Assembly: GCF_009905605.1 (NCBI RefSeq)
Contig: NZ_JAAAKZ010000001.1
Location: forward strand, 124,001 to 188,000
Direction: 5' to 3'
Length of the DNA stretch: 64,000 nt
Source of the DNA: Runella sp. CRIBMP
GTDB taxonomy: Bacteria > Bacteroidota > Bacteroidia > Cytophagales > Spirosomataceae
Below the pieces are notes generated by a model. It was given only the letters and a program-made list of their open reading frames with translations. It did no database searches and had not been told where the DNA came from. Position numbers and translations under genes: made by a program. Positions 46,628-54,981 of this stretch are shown here, piece after piece (the stretch's first letter is position 1; each line of letters starts with the position of its first letter).

Positions 46628-47890
46628 ATGAATTCAGCCCTGTTTAGAAAAACTATACTTGTATTTGTAGGGTTGTTTGTGTGTTTTGAGGTAGTGGTAA
46701 CCCTTCGTAATTTCTCGGTGCATTTGGGGGACTTGCAGGTCTACTATGACCTTTCCCAAAACATAATTGTGTACGGGCTAGTGCCTTACCATGATTTTAA
46801 GCTGGAATACCCGCCATTGGCTATTCTTACCATGCTGTTTCCCCAATTGTTGTGTCAAATTGGGGAAACGGGTTTCTATGGCTTTATCGTTTTTTTTGCG
46901 CTGCAAAATATTGTTCTTGGCTTTTATACAGGGAGGATTGCTTGTAAAATAGCGAATACATTTTTAGAAGCGCCCAAAGTCCAGGAAATACATCTGATTT
47001 ATTGGATTTTATGGGTAATCAGTCTGCCAATTTTTCTATTTAGGTATGACGCCTTTGTGGCGTTTTCTACGATTCTGGTCATTTATTACGTCGTAAAGCA
47101 GTCGCCAGTCGCTTCTGGTGTATGGCTGGCGGTTGGTATTCTTGCAAAACTATACCCAGTTATTTTTGTAGCGCCAATCGTTTTTTATTATTTTGTAAAT
47201 AAGCAATACCGATTTCTAGCGCTTTTTTTAGGGGGAGTTTCGGTGATTTCGGTACTTACAATTGTAGCAATGTATTTTTGGGCGGGGGAGGATGTTGGGT
47301 CTTTCCTAAAATATCACCAATTAAGAGGTATTCAGCTTGAAAGTTTGGTAGGAGGGTGGCTGGTGCTTTGGAATAAAATAGGAGGAACACCGCTGCAAAT
47401 AATCGCTAATTTTGGAGCTATTCATTTGGTTACTCCCCTGACTATCTCACTTTTGAAAGTATTATCTTGGGGATTTGCCATAGCGTATTTATTGGTTTTG
47501 GGGGTAATATACGCCTTTTTTCAGAAGCAAAATCGCGTTTCTACGGAGATGTTGCTGATTGCTTTTGGAGTAGTGTTACTTTTGTTTTTAGTAAGTAATA
47601 AAGTATTTTCTCCACAATACCTGATTTGGTTTTTGCCGATTGTCCCTTTTTTGCGTCCCACGATAATTTATTGTTTTGGGGTAGCGTTTATCTTAACAAT
47701 AGCGATTTACCCAGGCTCCTATCATCGCATGGTCGAAATGAAATTGTTGTGGGTAGTAATGCTTAACGTACGAAATGGCCTGATATTTGTCATGTTGATG
47801 TTTGGTCTTTATTCGATGCCTTTTTTAAACAGATTTGATATTAATTTAAAACGAAAAAATATATGGGAATCTTCAAAGAGAATCTTGTAG
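46628..47890 (+). CDS. GT87 (DUF2029) family polyprenol-phosphate-dependent glycosyltransferase
   Basis: A 420-residue membrane protein with about ten helices. It shows the GT-C/GT87 pattern: an early acidic site GDLQVYYDLSQNIIVYG followed by PYHDFKLEYPPLAIL, then WLAVGILAKLYPVIFVAP and, near the end, VFSPQYLIWFLPIVPF. Such enzymes use lipid-linked mannose or arabinose donors on the outer face of the inner membrane. The next gene, overlapping by 28 bp, encodes a polyprenol-phosphate mannose synthase, which would make the donor. The acceptor is unknown. Confidence 0.85.
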   Translation: MNSALFRKTILVFVGLFVCFEVVVTLRNFSVHLGDLQVYYDLSQNIIVYGLVPYHDFKLEYPPLAILTMLFPQLLCQIGETGFYGFIVFFALQNIVLGFYTGRIACKIANTFLEAPKVQEIHLIYWILWVISLPIFLFRYDAFVAFSTILVIYYVVKQSPVASGVWLAVGILAKLYPVIFVAPIVFYYFVNKQYRFLALFLGGVSVISVLTIVAMYFWAGEDVGSFLKYHQLRGIQLESLVGGWLVLWNKIGGTPLQIIANFGAIHLVTPLTISLLKVLSWGFAIAYLLVLGVIYAFFQKQNRVSTEMLLIAFGVVLLLFLVSNKVFSPQYLIWFLPIVPFLRPTIIYCFGVAFILTIAIYPGSYHRMVEMKLLWVVMLNVRNGLIFVMLMFGLYSMPFLNRFDINLKRKNIWESSKRIL

Positions 47891-48651
47891 TCATCCCTAC
47901 CTATAATGAAATTGAAAATATTGAGGCTATTATCCGTAAGGTATTTAGTTTGTCTCTTCCTTTTGATATACTCGTTGTAGATGATGGTTCTCCTGATGGC
48001 ACTGCGCTGAAAGTGAAAGAGCTTCAGCAGGAGTATTCTGGCCAATTGCACTTGCTTGAGCGCAAAGGTAAGCAGGGGCTTGGTACGGCTTATATTCACG
48101 GATTTCAGTGGGCATTTGGAGAGGGGTATCGTTATTTGTTTGAAATGGATGCCGATTTTTCCCATAATCCCGACGATTTGGTTCGTTTGTATACAGCCTG
48201 TGCAAAAGATGGAAATGATGTAGCGATTGGCTCTCGGTATATCAAAGGGGTAAATGTAGTCAACTGGCCAATGGGGCGCGTTTTGATGTCTTATTTTGCA
48301 GGGGTCTATGTTCGTTTCATTACGGGGATGGAAATTATGGACCCCACAGCGGGGTTTATTTGCTATAAACGTGAAGTGTTGCAGGGGATTGGTTTAAACG
48401 ATATTCGATTTGTAGGCTATGCTTTTCAAATTGAGATGAAATTTAATACATGGAAATATGGCTATAAAATGACCGAAGTACCGATTATTTTTACAGACCG
48501 GACCAAGGGCGTTTCTAAAATGTCTACTAAGATTTTTAAAGAAGCGGTTTTGGGGGTACTATATTTAAAAATCAGAAGTTTTTTTAAGACTTACATTCCG
48601 CAAACAGAAGCCGAGGAAGCGCTCGTTCCCTCCGTCACAGAAATGATATAA
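47863..48651 (+). CDS. Polyprenol monophosphomannose synthase (GT2, Dpm1-like)
   Basis: A 262-residue GT2 glycosyltransferase that loads mannose from GDP-mannose onto polyprenyl phosphate at the cytoplasmic face of the membrane. Landmarks: VVIPTYNEIENIEAII, LVVDDGSPDGT, GKQGLGTAYIHGF, the DXD motif in FEMDADFSHNP, GSRYIKG, and GFICYKREVL. There is no C-terminal GtrA-like membrane domain. The start overlaps the preceding GT87 gene by 28 bp, a strong sign of translational coupling. Alternative: another polyprenol-phosphate hexose synthase; mannose is the best guess. Confidence 0.92.
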   Translation: MGIFKENLVVIPTYNEIENIEAIIRKVFSLSLPFDILVVDDGSPDGTALKVKELQQEYSGQLHLLERKGKQGLGTAYIHGFQWAFGEGYRYLFEMDADFSHNPDDLVRLYTACAKDGNDVAIGSRYIKGVNVVNWPMGRVLMSYFAGVYVRFITGMEIMDPTAGFICYKREVLQGIGLNDIRFVGYAFQIEMKFNTWKYGYKMTEVPIIFTDRTKGVSKMSTKIFKEAVLGVLYLKIRSFFKTYIPQTEAEEALVPSVTEMI

Positions 48652-48681
48652 ATAAAGACCGACGGCAGTCGTTCCTCTCCG

Positions 48682-48721
48682 AAGTTGCTGGTAAGTAAAC
48701 GCTTACTAGCAACTTTTTTTT
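48682..48721 (+). terminator. Terminator after the glycosyltransferase pair
   Basis: AAGTTGCT-GTAAG pairs with CTTAC-AGCAACTT around TAAACG and continues into TTTTTTTT. Confidence 0.85.
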
Positions 48722-48747
48722 GTTCAAAAAAAATATTTAAAAAATGT

Positions 48748-48779
48748 CTTGACATTTAATGTATATACATATAAATTTG
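48748..48779 (+). promoter_or_regulatory. Promoter of the YceI gene with palindromic operator in the spacer
   Basis: CTTG (48748-48751) as a -33-like box, 20 bp, then TAAATTTG (48772-48779) as -7 box. A perfect 12-bp palindrome ATGTATATACAT (48759-48770) fills the spacer and is a natural site for a dimeric repressor. Confidence 0.55.
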
Positions 48780-48818
48780 CATCATCAATTTTGATTTACA
48801 TAAAACTTACATAAGACA

Positions 48819-49358
48819 ATGGCAACATTAAAAACTGCTTGGGTAGCTGACCCAACACACTCAGAAGTACAATTTAAAGTAAAGCACTTAGTAATTTCGA
48901 CCGTAACGGGGAGCTTTAAGTCGTTTGAAGCATCTGCTGAAACGGATGGCGATAGTTTTGAAGGCGCCTCTATTAAGTTCAGTGCCGATGTCAACAGTAT
49001 TGATACCAACATGGAACAGCGCGATGCCCACCTTAAAAGTGCCGATTTTTTTGATGCCGAAAATTTCCCTACGCTTTCGTTTGTATCTACCTCATTGACT
49101 AAAAAAAGTGGTGATGAATACGTTTTGACGGGCGATTTGACCATGAGGGGTGTTACTAAATCGGTAACCCTTTCTGCCGAGTACGGTGGACAAATGGTTG
49201 ATTTTTATGGTAATACGAAAGTAGGATTTGAAATTGCGGGCAAGGTCAATCGTAAAGAATTTGGTTTAAACTGGGCGGCTGTCACTGAAGCGGGCGGAAT
49301 TGTGGTAAGCGACGAAGTAAAACTGCACATCAATATCCAGTTGATTAAGCAAGCCTGA
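48819..49358 (+). CDS. YceI family protein, cytoplasmic form
   Basis: A 179-residue lipocalin-like beta-barrel that binds isoprenoid-type lipids in the family. It opens with WVADPTHSEVQFKVKHLVIS and closes with GLNWAAVTEAGGIVVSDEV; DTNMEQRDAHLKSADFFDAENFPTLSF in the middle is diagnostic. Most YceI proteins are periplasmic, but this one begins MATLKTAWVADP with no signal peptide, so it is likely cytoplasmic. It is a single gene with a well-placed promoter containing a palindrome and a perfect terminator, so it is probably regulated on its own. Confidence 0.93.
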   Translation: MATLKTAWVADPTHSEVQFKVKHLVISTVTGSFKSFEASAETDGDSFEGASIKFSADVNSIDTNMEQRDAHLKSADFFDAENFPTLSFVSTSLTKKSGDEYVLTGDLTMRGVTKSVTLSAEYGGQMVDFYGNTKVGFEIAGKVNRKEFGLNWAAVTEAGGIVVSDEVKLHINIQLIKQA

Positions 49359-49379
49359 TAGAATTAGAACTTCTGGTTC

Positions 49380-49421
49380 AAACAAAAAGCGTCATCTCGA
49401 AGAAGATGACGCTTTTTGTTT
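49380..49421. terminator. Bidirectional terminator
   Basis: AACAAAAAGCGTCATCT pairs with AGATGACGCTTTTTGTT around CGAAGA. A-tract and T-tract are inside the stem, so it serves both the YceI gene and the convergent transglycosylase gene. Confidence 0.9.
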
Positions 49422-49439
49422 GAAAATACAACGTGCTAG

Positions 49440-50468
49440 CTAAACTAAACTGGAGTTTAAGTGAGGAGTACGTGCCACTCTGCTACGAGCCTCTGCCAGT
49501 AAGGCTTTCAGGTCGTTTCGTCGGCGAGTATTAACTCGGGGCGCTCTCCACCAGTACAGATTCGTTTTAGAGTCAGTACTTTGGGCAAACTCCAACTCGT
49601 CGATTGGCTCAGGAGGCGTGTAACGGAAAATCCCGTTTCGCTTAAACGATAACGAAATCAAATCGTCAAAACCTGTTAAAAGCCCTTCATCCAAGGTAGC
49701 GGTCGTTTCTTCGGTAAGAAACCCGTTTGTCTTAGGAGACTTTATTTTTATTTTTAATGGGGCAATCAAGCCCAGTGCCAGTCCGTGTTGTCGAATGAAT
49801 TTTTGGAGAGTCATTTCCTCACTAATCACCGACTTATACAGTTCAGGACGGGTAAAAAGCTCCTTAGCGGCCAAAACTCGGTATAAATAACGGCGATTTT
49901 CGGCACTGATGCGAAGGTTGTAATAACTTGTTTTGCCGCGCGCTGACAAATACCGTTTCACTTTTGTAGGACCGGCATTGTAAGCAGCTGCTACCAACGA
50001 CCACGAGCCGAGTTGACGATGAAGGTCTAAAAAGTACTGACAGGCAGCGTGGGTAGATTTGACCAGATTTTCGCGTTCATCCTTTGGGCCGTCAACAATG
50101 AGGCCCATCGCACGAGCTGTGTGGGGCATGAACTGCCAATAGCCATAAGCTCCTTTGTGGGAGATGGCCTTAGGGTTGAGCGCACTTTCTACTACACACA
50201 AGTACTTAAAATCCAGTGGAACTTGATATTGTTTTAAAATTGGGTCAATGACCTGAAAGAATTTCTGCGCTCTTGGCTTGATTTGATGCAGGGGCATACT
50301 CGCCGTATGGAGCAAAGCAGACTGAAAATACTTGAGTACTTGGCTTTCATAAACTGGGAGTGGCTCATTACAAAAGCGAATACATGAGGATTCATTGAAG
50401 CCCTCGGCTTCAGCTCCTAAACTTGACAACAAAAGCGTTGATAGAATGATACATTGTCTTCTTTTCAA
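49440..50468 (-). CDS. Lytic transglycosylase (SLT domain, MltD-like without LysM)
   Basis: A 342-residue exported enzyme that cuts peptidoglycan glycan strands. After the signal peptide (CIILSTLLLSSLGAEA) comes a helical lead, then the SLT domain: catalytic Glu94 in LCVVESALNPKAISHKGAYG, YWQFMPHTARAMGL, and AAAYNAGPTKVKRYL. The C-terminal 120 residues (ISLSFKRNGIFRYTPPEPI) contain no LysM repeat that I can recognise. The only start that keeps the signal peptide is TTG at 50466-50468; an in-frame stop lies five codons upstream and no ATG lies between. Confidence 0.88.
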   Translation of the reverse strand: MKRRQCIILSTLLLSSLGAEAEGFNESSCIRFCNEPLPVYESQVLKYFQSALLHTASMPLHQIKPRAQKFFQVIDPILKQYQVPLDFKYLCVVESALNPKAISHKGAYGYWQFMPHTARAMGLIVDGPKDERENLVKSTHAACQYFLDLHRQLGSWSLVAAAYNAGPTKVKRYLSARGKTSYYNLRISAENRRYLYRVLAAKELFTRPELYKSVISEEMTLQKFIRQHGLALGLIAPLKIKIKSPKTNGFLTEETTATLDEGLLTGFDDLISLSFKRNGIFRYTPPEPIDELEFAQSTDSKTNLYWWRAPRVNTRRRNDLKALLAEARSRVARTPHLNSSLV

Positions 50469-50810
50469 AACGATTTTTGGTTAGTGAAACATTGCTAGGT
50501 ATGCCTTTTAAGAAGGGTAAAGTACCTCGCTTTTCTGTAGCTGTAAAGCTACATTAACGTAAAGATACGTAAAAATTGTTCAATGTCCTAAAAATTTACC
50601 AATAGATTATCAGGCACTTGCAATATAGCGGTCTATATTTTATCGTAGTAAAATAATTATTTAACGGTAAAGATACAGAGCAAAAAACGGACCAAACTTG
50701 TACTTTTTGTAAATTTGTATTCGGAAGAAATCAACAAATAATTGATGGAATAAAACAGCTAAGCCGTCGCATACGACGGCTTAGACAATGAAGATTTAGA
50801 GAAAATTTTG
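50469..50810. other. 342-bp A+T-rich intergenic region
   Basis: It contains the upstream region of the transglycosylase gene and the terminator of the GH3 gene at 50759-50784. A plus-strand TAAATTTG (50710-50717) fits the -7 consensus although no plus-strand gene follows. I see no coding sequence. Confidence 0.5.
50759..50784 (-). terminator. Terminator of the GH3 gene
   Basis: CTAAGCCGTCG, loop CATA, CGACGGCTTAG: a perfect 11-pair stem. Read leftwards it is followed by CTGTTTTATT, an imperfect U-tract. Confidence 0.65.
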
Positions 50811-52301
50811 TTAGCCTACGGATAGAAAATCAGCAATTTTTCGGTCATTAGCCAGGCGAGGAACTTTATTTTGTCCCCCTAATTTGCCTTGCGAGCGCAT
50901 GTAGTCAATGAAGGCATTTTTTGCCAATTTTGTGATTTTTAAAGGCCGCAAAATGCTGCCCGACACGAGGTCGTCATAATAAACGTTTAACTCAGCGAGC
51001 CGGTGGTCGATGTCGAGCGAAAAACGCTCTATATCGTTGGGTGGGGTGGCAAATTCAATGAGCCATTCGTGGTAAGGGAGTCCCTCACTCGGGGTAACCA
51101 TCGGAGCTACCGTAAACTCAACGACTTCGGTTTCGGGTTGTCGTTCCATGGCGTATTTAAGCGCTTTTTCTACTTCTTCACCAATGACGTGTTCGCCAAA
51201 AGCAGAAATAAAATGCTTGATGCGTCCCGTGACCAACAGACGATAGGGGTCTTTGGAAACAAATTTAACGGTGTCACCAATAGAATAGCCCCAAAGACCT
51301 GCGTTATTGTTGATAATGAGGGCGTAGTTTTTGCCTACTTCGACTTCTTCCAGCGACAACCGCGTTGGTTTCTGGTTGAAAAACTCTTCCGTAGGAATAA
51401 ACTCGTAGAAAATACCAGTATCAGCCAGCAATAACAGCCCTTCCGCATACTGAGAATCTTGGTATGCTATAAAGCCCTCGGAGGCAGGATACATCTCAAT
51501 AGAGTCTATTTTTTTTCCGATCGACTCATATAGCTTAGCCCGATAAGGTTCAAAATTGACCCCTCCATAAACGAAGAGTTGAAATTCGGGAAAAACATCT
51601 TTGATGGGTTTGCCAGTTCGGGCAATGATGCGATCAAAGTACATCTGTACCCACGGGGGAATCCCCGAAATGAGCGACATGGGCTGCGAAATGGTTTCGT
51701 CAATAATCCGTTCCAATTTTTCTTCCCATTCTTCGATGCAGTTGGTTTCGTAGCTTGGTAGTTGATTGGTACGCAGATAGGCAGGAACGTGATGATTAGA
51801 AATACCCGATAACCGCCCCGTAGGCACGCTTCCTTTGGTATCTAGCACTGGGCTGCCCGATAAGAAAATGAGTTTGTTGTCTAAAAATGCCCCTTTGCCA
51901 GTTTCATGAATATAGTTGAGCAGTGCGTCGCGGGCGGAATTGATATGATTGGAGATAGAGTCTTTGCTGATTGGGATGTATTTTGTGCCCGATGTGGTGC
52001 CCGATGTCTTAGCAAAATAGATAGGTTTTCCAGGCCATAGAATATTTTCCTGGCCGTCGATTATCTGTTGAATGTATCCTTTTAAGTCTTCATAATCCCG
52101 AATGGGAACGGCCTGCTTAAAATCTTCGTATGATGCCACATCCTTAAAAAAATGATCGCGCCCAAAGGCCGTGTTTGCGGCAGTTGAGACCAATTTTGTT
52201 CGCCATTGATTTTGAGTTGCTGGGGCATTATACATCCAGTTTTGCTGACTGTTAAAAATGTATTTTGCGAGCGGTTTGCTGAGAAAAGAGCGGAAGCCCA
52301 T
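50811..52301 (-). CDS. GH3 (auxin-responsive-promoter) family acyl-adenylating enzyme
   Basis: A 496-residue cytoplasmic protein related to plant GH3 enzymes, which adenylate a carboxylic acid and join it to an amino acid. The ATP-binding motifs are present: YFAKTSGTTSGTKYIPIS (phosphate loop), FVYGGVNFEPYR and EMYPASEGFIAYQD, YALIINNNAGLWGYSIGDTV, and LLVTGRIKHFISAFGEHVI. This is not glycoside hydrolase family 3. Substrates of the bacterial members are unknown. The ATG at 52299-52301 starts at the conserved GFRSFLSKPLAKYI; 29 extra in-frame codons upstream look spurious. Confidence 0.92.
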   Translation of the reverse strand: MGFRSFLSKPLAKYIFNSQQNWMYNAPATQNQWRTKLVSTAANTAFGRDHFFKDVASYEDFKQAVPIRDYEDLKGYIQQIIDGQENILWPGKPIYFAKTSGTTSGTKYIPISKDSISNHINSARDALLNYIHETGKGAFLDNKLIFLSGSPVLDTKGSVPTGRLSGISNHHVPAYLRTNQLPSYETNCIEEWEEKLERIIDETISQPMSLISGIPPWVQMYFDRIIARTGKPIKDVFPEFQLFVYGGVNFEPYRAKLYESIGKKIDSIEMYPASEGFIAYQDSQYAEGLLLLADTGIFYEFIPTEEFFNQKPTRLSLEEVEVGKNYALIINNNAGLWGYSIGDTVKFVSKDPYRLLVTGRIKHFISAFGEHVIGEEVEKALKYAMERQPETEVVEFTVAPMVTPSEGLPYHEWLIEFATPPNDIERFSLDIDHRLAELNVYYDDLVSGSILRPLKITKLAKNAFIDYMRSQGKLGGQNKVPRLANDRKIADFLSVG

Positions 52302-52396
52302 TGTTGAGTCTTTATGGTTTGGGGTCTTTGCAAAAATAAATACACGGACCGAAACCTCAAAAATAGGCGTTTTATGGATTACGCTCAATAAAAAAG

Positions 52397-52430
52397 AAAA
52401 AGAGGGTCCTAATCAGGGGCCCTCTTTTTA
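52397..52430. terminator. Terminator between the OmpA-family and GH3 genes
   Basis: AAAAAGAGGGTCCT pairs with AGGGGCCCTCTTTTT around AATC. Read leftwards it ends in CTTTTTCTTTTTT, so it stops the OmpA-family transcript before the GH3 gene. Confidence 0.85.
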
Positions 52431-52446
52431 AATTAAAAACATTTAT

Positions 52447-54918
52447 TTATCTGATTTCTAGTACTTTAAACTCAGTGCGTCGATTTCTCTGGTACTCAGC
52501 TTCCGTACAAATAACGCCATCTACGCAACCATTGACAGGGGTGCTCTCGCCCATTCCTGTGGGTTTAAGGCGATTTCGGCTAATGCCCTTCGAAACCATG
52601 TAATCTACAACCGCCTGCGCTCTTTTTTGAGAAAGTACCCGATTGAAGTTAGCATCGCCCCGACTGTCAGTATGGGAGAGGATTTCGGCTTGAAGAGAAG
52701 GATAACGTTTCATCGTAGCAACTACCTTTTCCAATTCACGAGCCGCGTCTGGACGAATTCCGTCTTTGCCTTGGTCGTAATAAATATTGTCAAGTTTGAC
52801 AATGTCGCCCTTTTTCAAAAGGCCAATATCTTTGGAGAGCACTTTGGGCTCCGCTTTTTTGGGAACTCGGTTGATTTTAACCGTATTTGTTCCGTAGGTA
52901 TCTTTGGAATAAATCAAAGTATAATCACATCCCTCCGCAATCTCAAAGTCATAACGACCGTCGGGGCCAGTGATAGATTCGTATATTTTTTTATCACATT
53001 CGTTTCGTAGCTTAACCAACACTCCCTCGATGGGTTGCCGGTCGGTTTCGGTGCGGACGATTCCCCTTACTCGAGAGTGCTTTAATTCAGAGACGTCGTC
53101 ACGGATTGGTGTCTTGTTTGGTGCAGTTTCGGTAGTAGTCGAAGAAATAATATTGCTTACTGTGAAAGTCTCCATGCCGAGCTCTAAACGTGTTGGTTTA
53201 TCGTCGGTCAAATAGCGGGTCGAAAAACCGATTGTGTTGTCCAAATAACCATTTTTAGAAATATTAAAGATAAAATCGTTGTTGGAGGCGAGGCATAAAT
53301 GTGCCCAACCGTTGGCGTCTGTCTGCAACGGTTTGTCGGCTTCGGGGCTTTCTGATTTTGATTTAAGGGTGATGGTGGCACTGTCGAGAGGCTGCTGGGT
53401 TTGGTTATCAAAGACCCGTACAAGCAATTCACGACATTCATAAAGGGAACTCTCACGCGTGAAGCGATAAATATCGTCATCTCCTTCGCGGCGATTACTG
53501 CTTAAGTAACCTGTCGTTCGGGATGCATCAGTGATGAGCCCAAAATCGTCGGCTTTGGAGTTGATAGGCGCATCTAAATGAATCACTTCAATGACTTTTG
53601 TACCGTCTTTACTCAGTATTGCATAGTATAAATCCAAACCACCGTAGCCTCCTTTGCGGCCAGCAGTTGAGAAATACAGGTTTCCACGGGCGTCGACAAA
53701 AGGAAAGACTTCATCCTGTTTTGTATTTAGCTCTTTTCCTAAATTAATAGGGGTTGACCACTGTCCATTATTATACCTCGACACGTAGATATCTTTGCCT
53801 CCCATTCCTTGGGGCATATCTGAGACAAAATATAGTAGCGAGCCATCTTTGCTCAACGAAGGATGGGCGGTAGAATAATCGTTGCTGTTGAAGGAGAGTT
53901 CCTGCACATTGGTCCAGTCGCCATTTCCCCACTGTGCACTGTAGAGTTTGAGTTTGATATTATTATCTTCGCTTACTCCTTTTTGGCCTTCGTTAAAGTT
54001 ATTGCGCGTAAAAATTATTTGGGAGCCGTCGGCCGAAAACGTGACTGGACCTTCGTGAAACCTTGTATTCAATTCCTTGCTAAACGGGAATGCTTTTCCT
54101 GATTTAGCCGTTGACTTTTGCCCTGTGGTTGATTCGTCATTCAAGCCATAGCCGCTGTAAGAGCCAAGGGTACGGGAATCATTGGAGGTATTTTTTGTGT
54201 ATGAGTCGCTGCCAAGCTTTCTTGGCTGAGTGGGAGTGGGTATCCGGCGTGCATCTTTTATTTCAGCTTCGGTTCCATCAGCATTCAGCGTAGTCAAGGA
54301 TTTGATTTCACTTTCTTTGTTAACAAAAAATAAATCTAAATACCCTTTTTCGGTAGATTCTGAAGAAACTGCCCCAGCGGCTTTCCCCGAAACAAAAACC
54401 AATCCATCTTTGTAATACATGGGACTGAACTCGGCGTTGGGGGTATTGATGGCAAGGTAGTCGAGACGATACGTAATGCGTTTCTTGGTAAAGTTTTCTG
54501 CTCCCTGATTTCTTTGAGTTTCGGCCAATTTACGGCTTTGATAGAGGTCATAATATTTTTCGGATTCCTGCATTTTACCATTATTGGCAAGCGCTTTTGC
54601 AAAATTCAAATAGTGGAAGGCGGGCAACTCACCTACGGAGCTTTCGCTGAGGATAGTTTTATAAAATTCTTCCGATTTTACGTGGTCTCCTAGATTGAAG
54701 TAAGATGAAGCTAAGTTCAATAGTACTTGTTGGCGCTGCGGAATAGGTAATAGATTTTGACTCAGTATCTCCTGATATAGAGCTACTGCTTTGGCATAAG
54801 CTTGGGTGTCGAAGTGCCGGTTGGCTTGCTGTAATAACGATTCTCTCCCTGGAGTTTGTGCCAGTGTAAAGGTGGAGAAAAGTAATGCCAAACAAAGATA
54901 TTTAAGTTTAATTATCAT
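52447..54918 (-). CDS. TPR - PD40 propeller - CarboxypepD-like - OmpA domain protein (PorE-like architecture)
   Basis: An 823-residue exported protein with four modules: TPR-like helices (about 25-145, KAVALYQEILSQ, NLASSYFNLGDHVKSEEFYK); a PD40-type beta-propeller (160-480, EFSPMYYKDGLVFVSGKA, EGPVTFSADGSQIIFTRN, HPSLSKDGSLLYFVSDMPQG, GNLYFSTAGRKGGYGGLDLY); beta-sandwich regulatory domains (500-690, VRGIVRTETDRQPIEGVLV); and a C-terminal OmpA peptidoglycan-binding domain (715-823, SHTDSRGDANFNRVLSQKRA). PorE of the type IX system and the OmpA partners of SprF-type clusters share this order. The signal peptide (CLALLFSTFTLAQ) has no lipobox cysteine, unlike PorE. It lies 63 bp behind the sorting-domain protein gene and is likely co-transcribed. 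Confidence 0.9.
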   Translation of the reverse strand: MIIKLKYLCLALLFSTFTLAQTPGRESLLQQANRHFDTQAYAKAVALYQEILSQNLLPIPQRQQVLLNLASSYFNLGDHVKSEEFYKTILSESSVGELPAFHYLNFAKALANNGKMQESEKYYDLYQSRKLAETQRNQGAENFTKKRITYRLDYLAINTPNAEFSPMYYKDGLVFVSGKAAGAVSSESTEKGYLDLFFVNKESEIKSLTTLNADGTEAEIKDARRIPTPTQPRKLGSDSYTKNTSNDSRTLGSYSGYGLNDESTTGQKSTAKSGKAFPFSKELNTRFHEGPVTFSADGSQIIFTRNNFNEGQKGVSEDNNIKLKLYSAQWGNGDWTNVQELSFNSNDYSTAHPSLSKDGSLLYFVSDMPQGMGGKDIYVSRYNNGQWSTPINLGKELNTKQDEVFPFVDARGNLYFSTAGRKGGYGGLDLYYAILSKDGTKVIEVIHLDAPINSKADDFGLITDASRTTGYLSSNRREGDDDIYRFTRESSLYECRELLVRVFDNQTQQPLDSATITLKSKSESPEADKPLQTDANGWAHLCLASNNDFIFNISKNGYLDNTIGFSTRYLTDDKPTRLELGMETFTVSNIISSTTTETAPNKTPIRDDVSELKHSRVRGIVRTETDRQPIEGVLVKLRNECDKKIYESITGPDGRYDFEIAEGCDYTLIYSKDTYGTNTVKINRVPKKAEPKVLSKDIGLLKKGDIVKLDNIYYDQGKDGIRPDAARELEKVVATMKRYPSLQAEILSHTDSRGDANFNRVLSQKRAQAVVDYMVSKGISRNRLKPTGMGESTPVNGCVDGVICTEAEYQRNRRTEFKVLEIR

Positions 54919-54981
54919 GGGTATATGCTTTTAAGTCCCTTGCATATCAGCTAATTGAGATATTGTTTTAACGAACGGGTT

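Noticed and set aside
50811-52301. Reading GH3 as glycoside hydrolase family 3
   Set aside because: The motifs are those of acyl-adenylating enzymes (TSGTTSGT, ASEG); no glycosidase signature is present.
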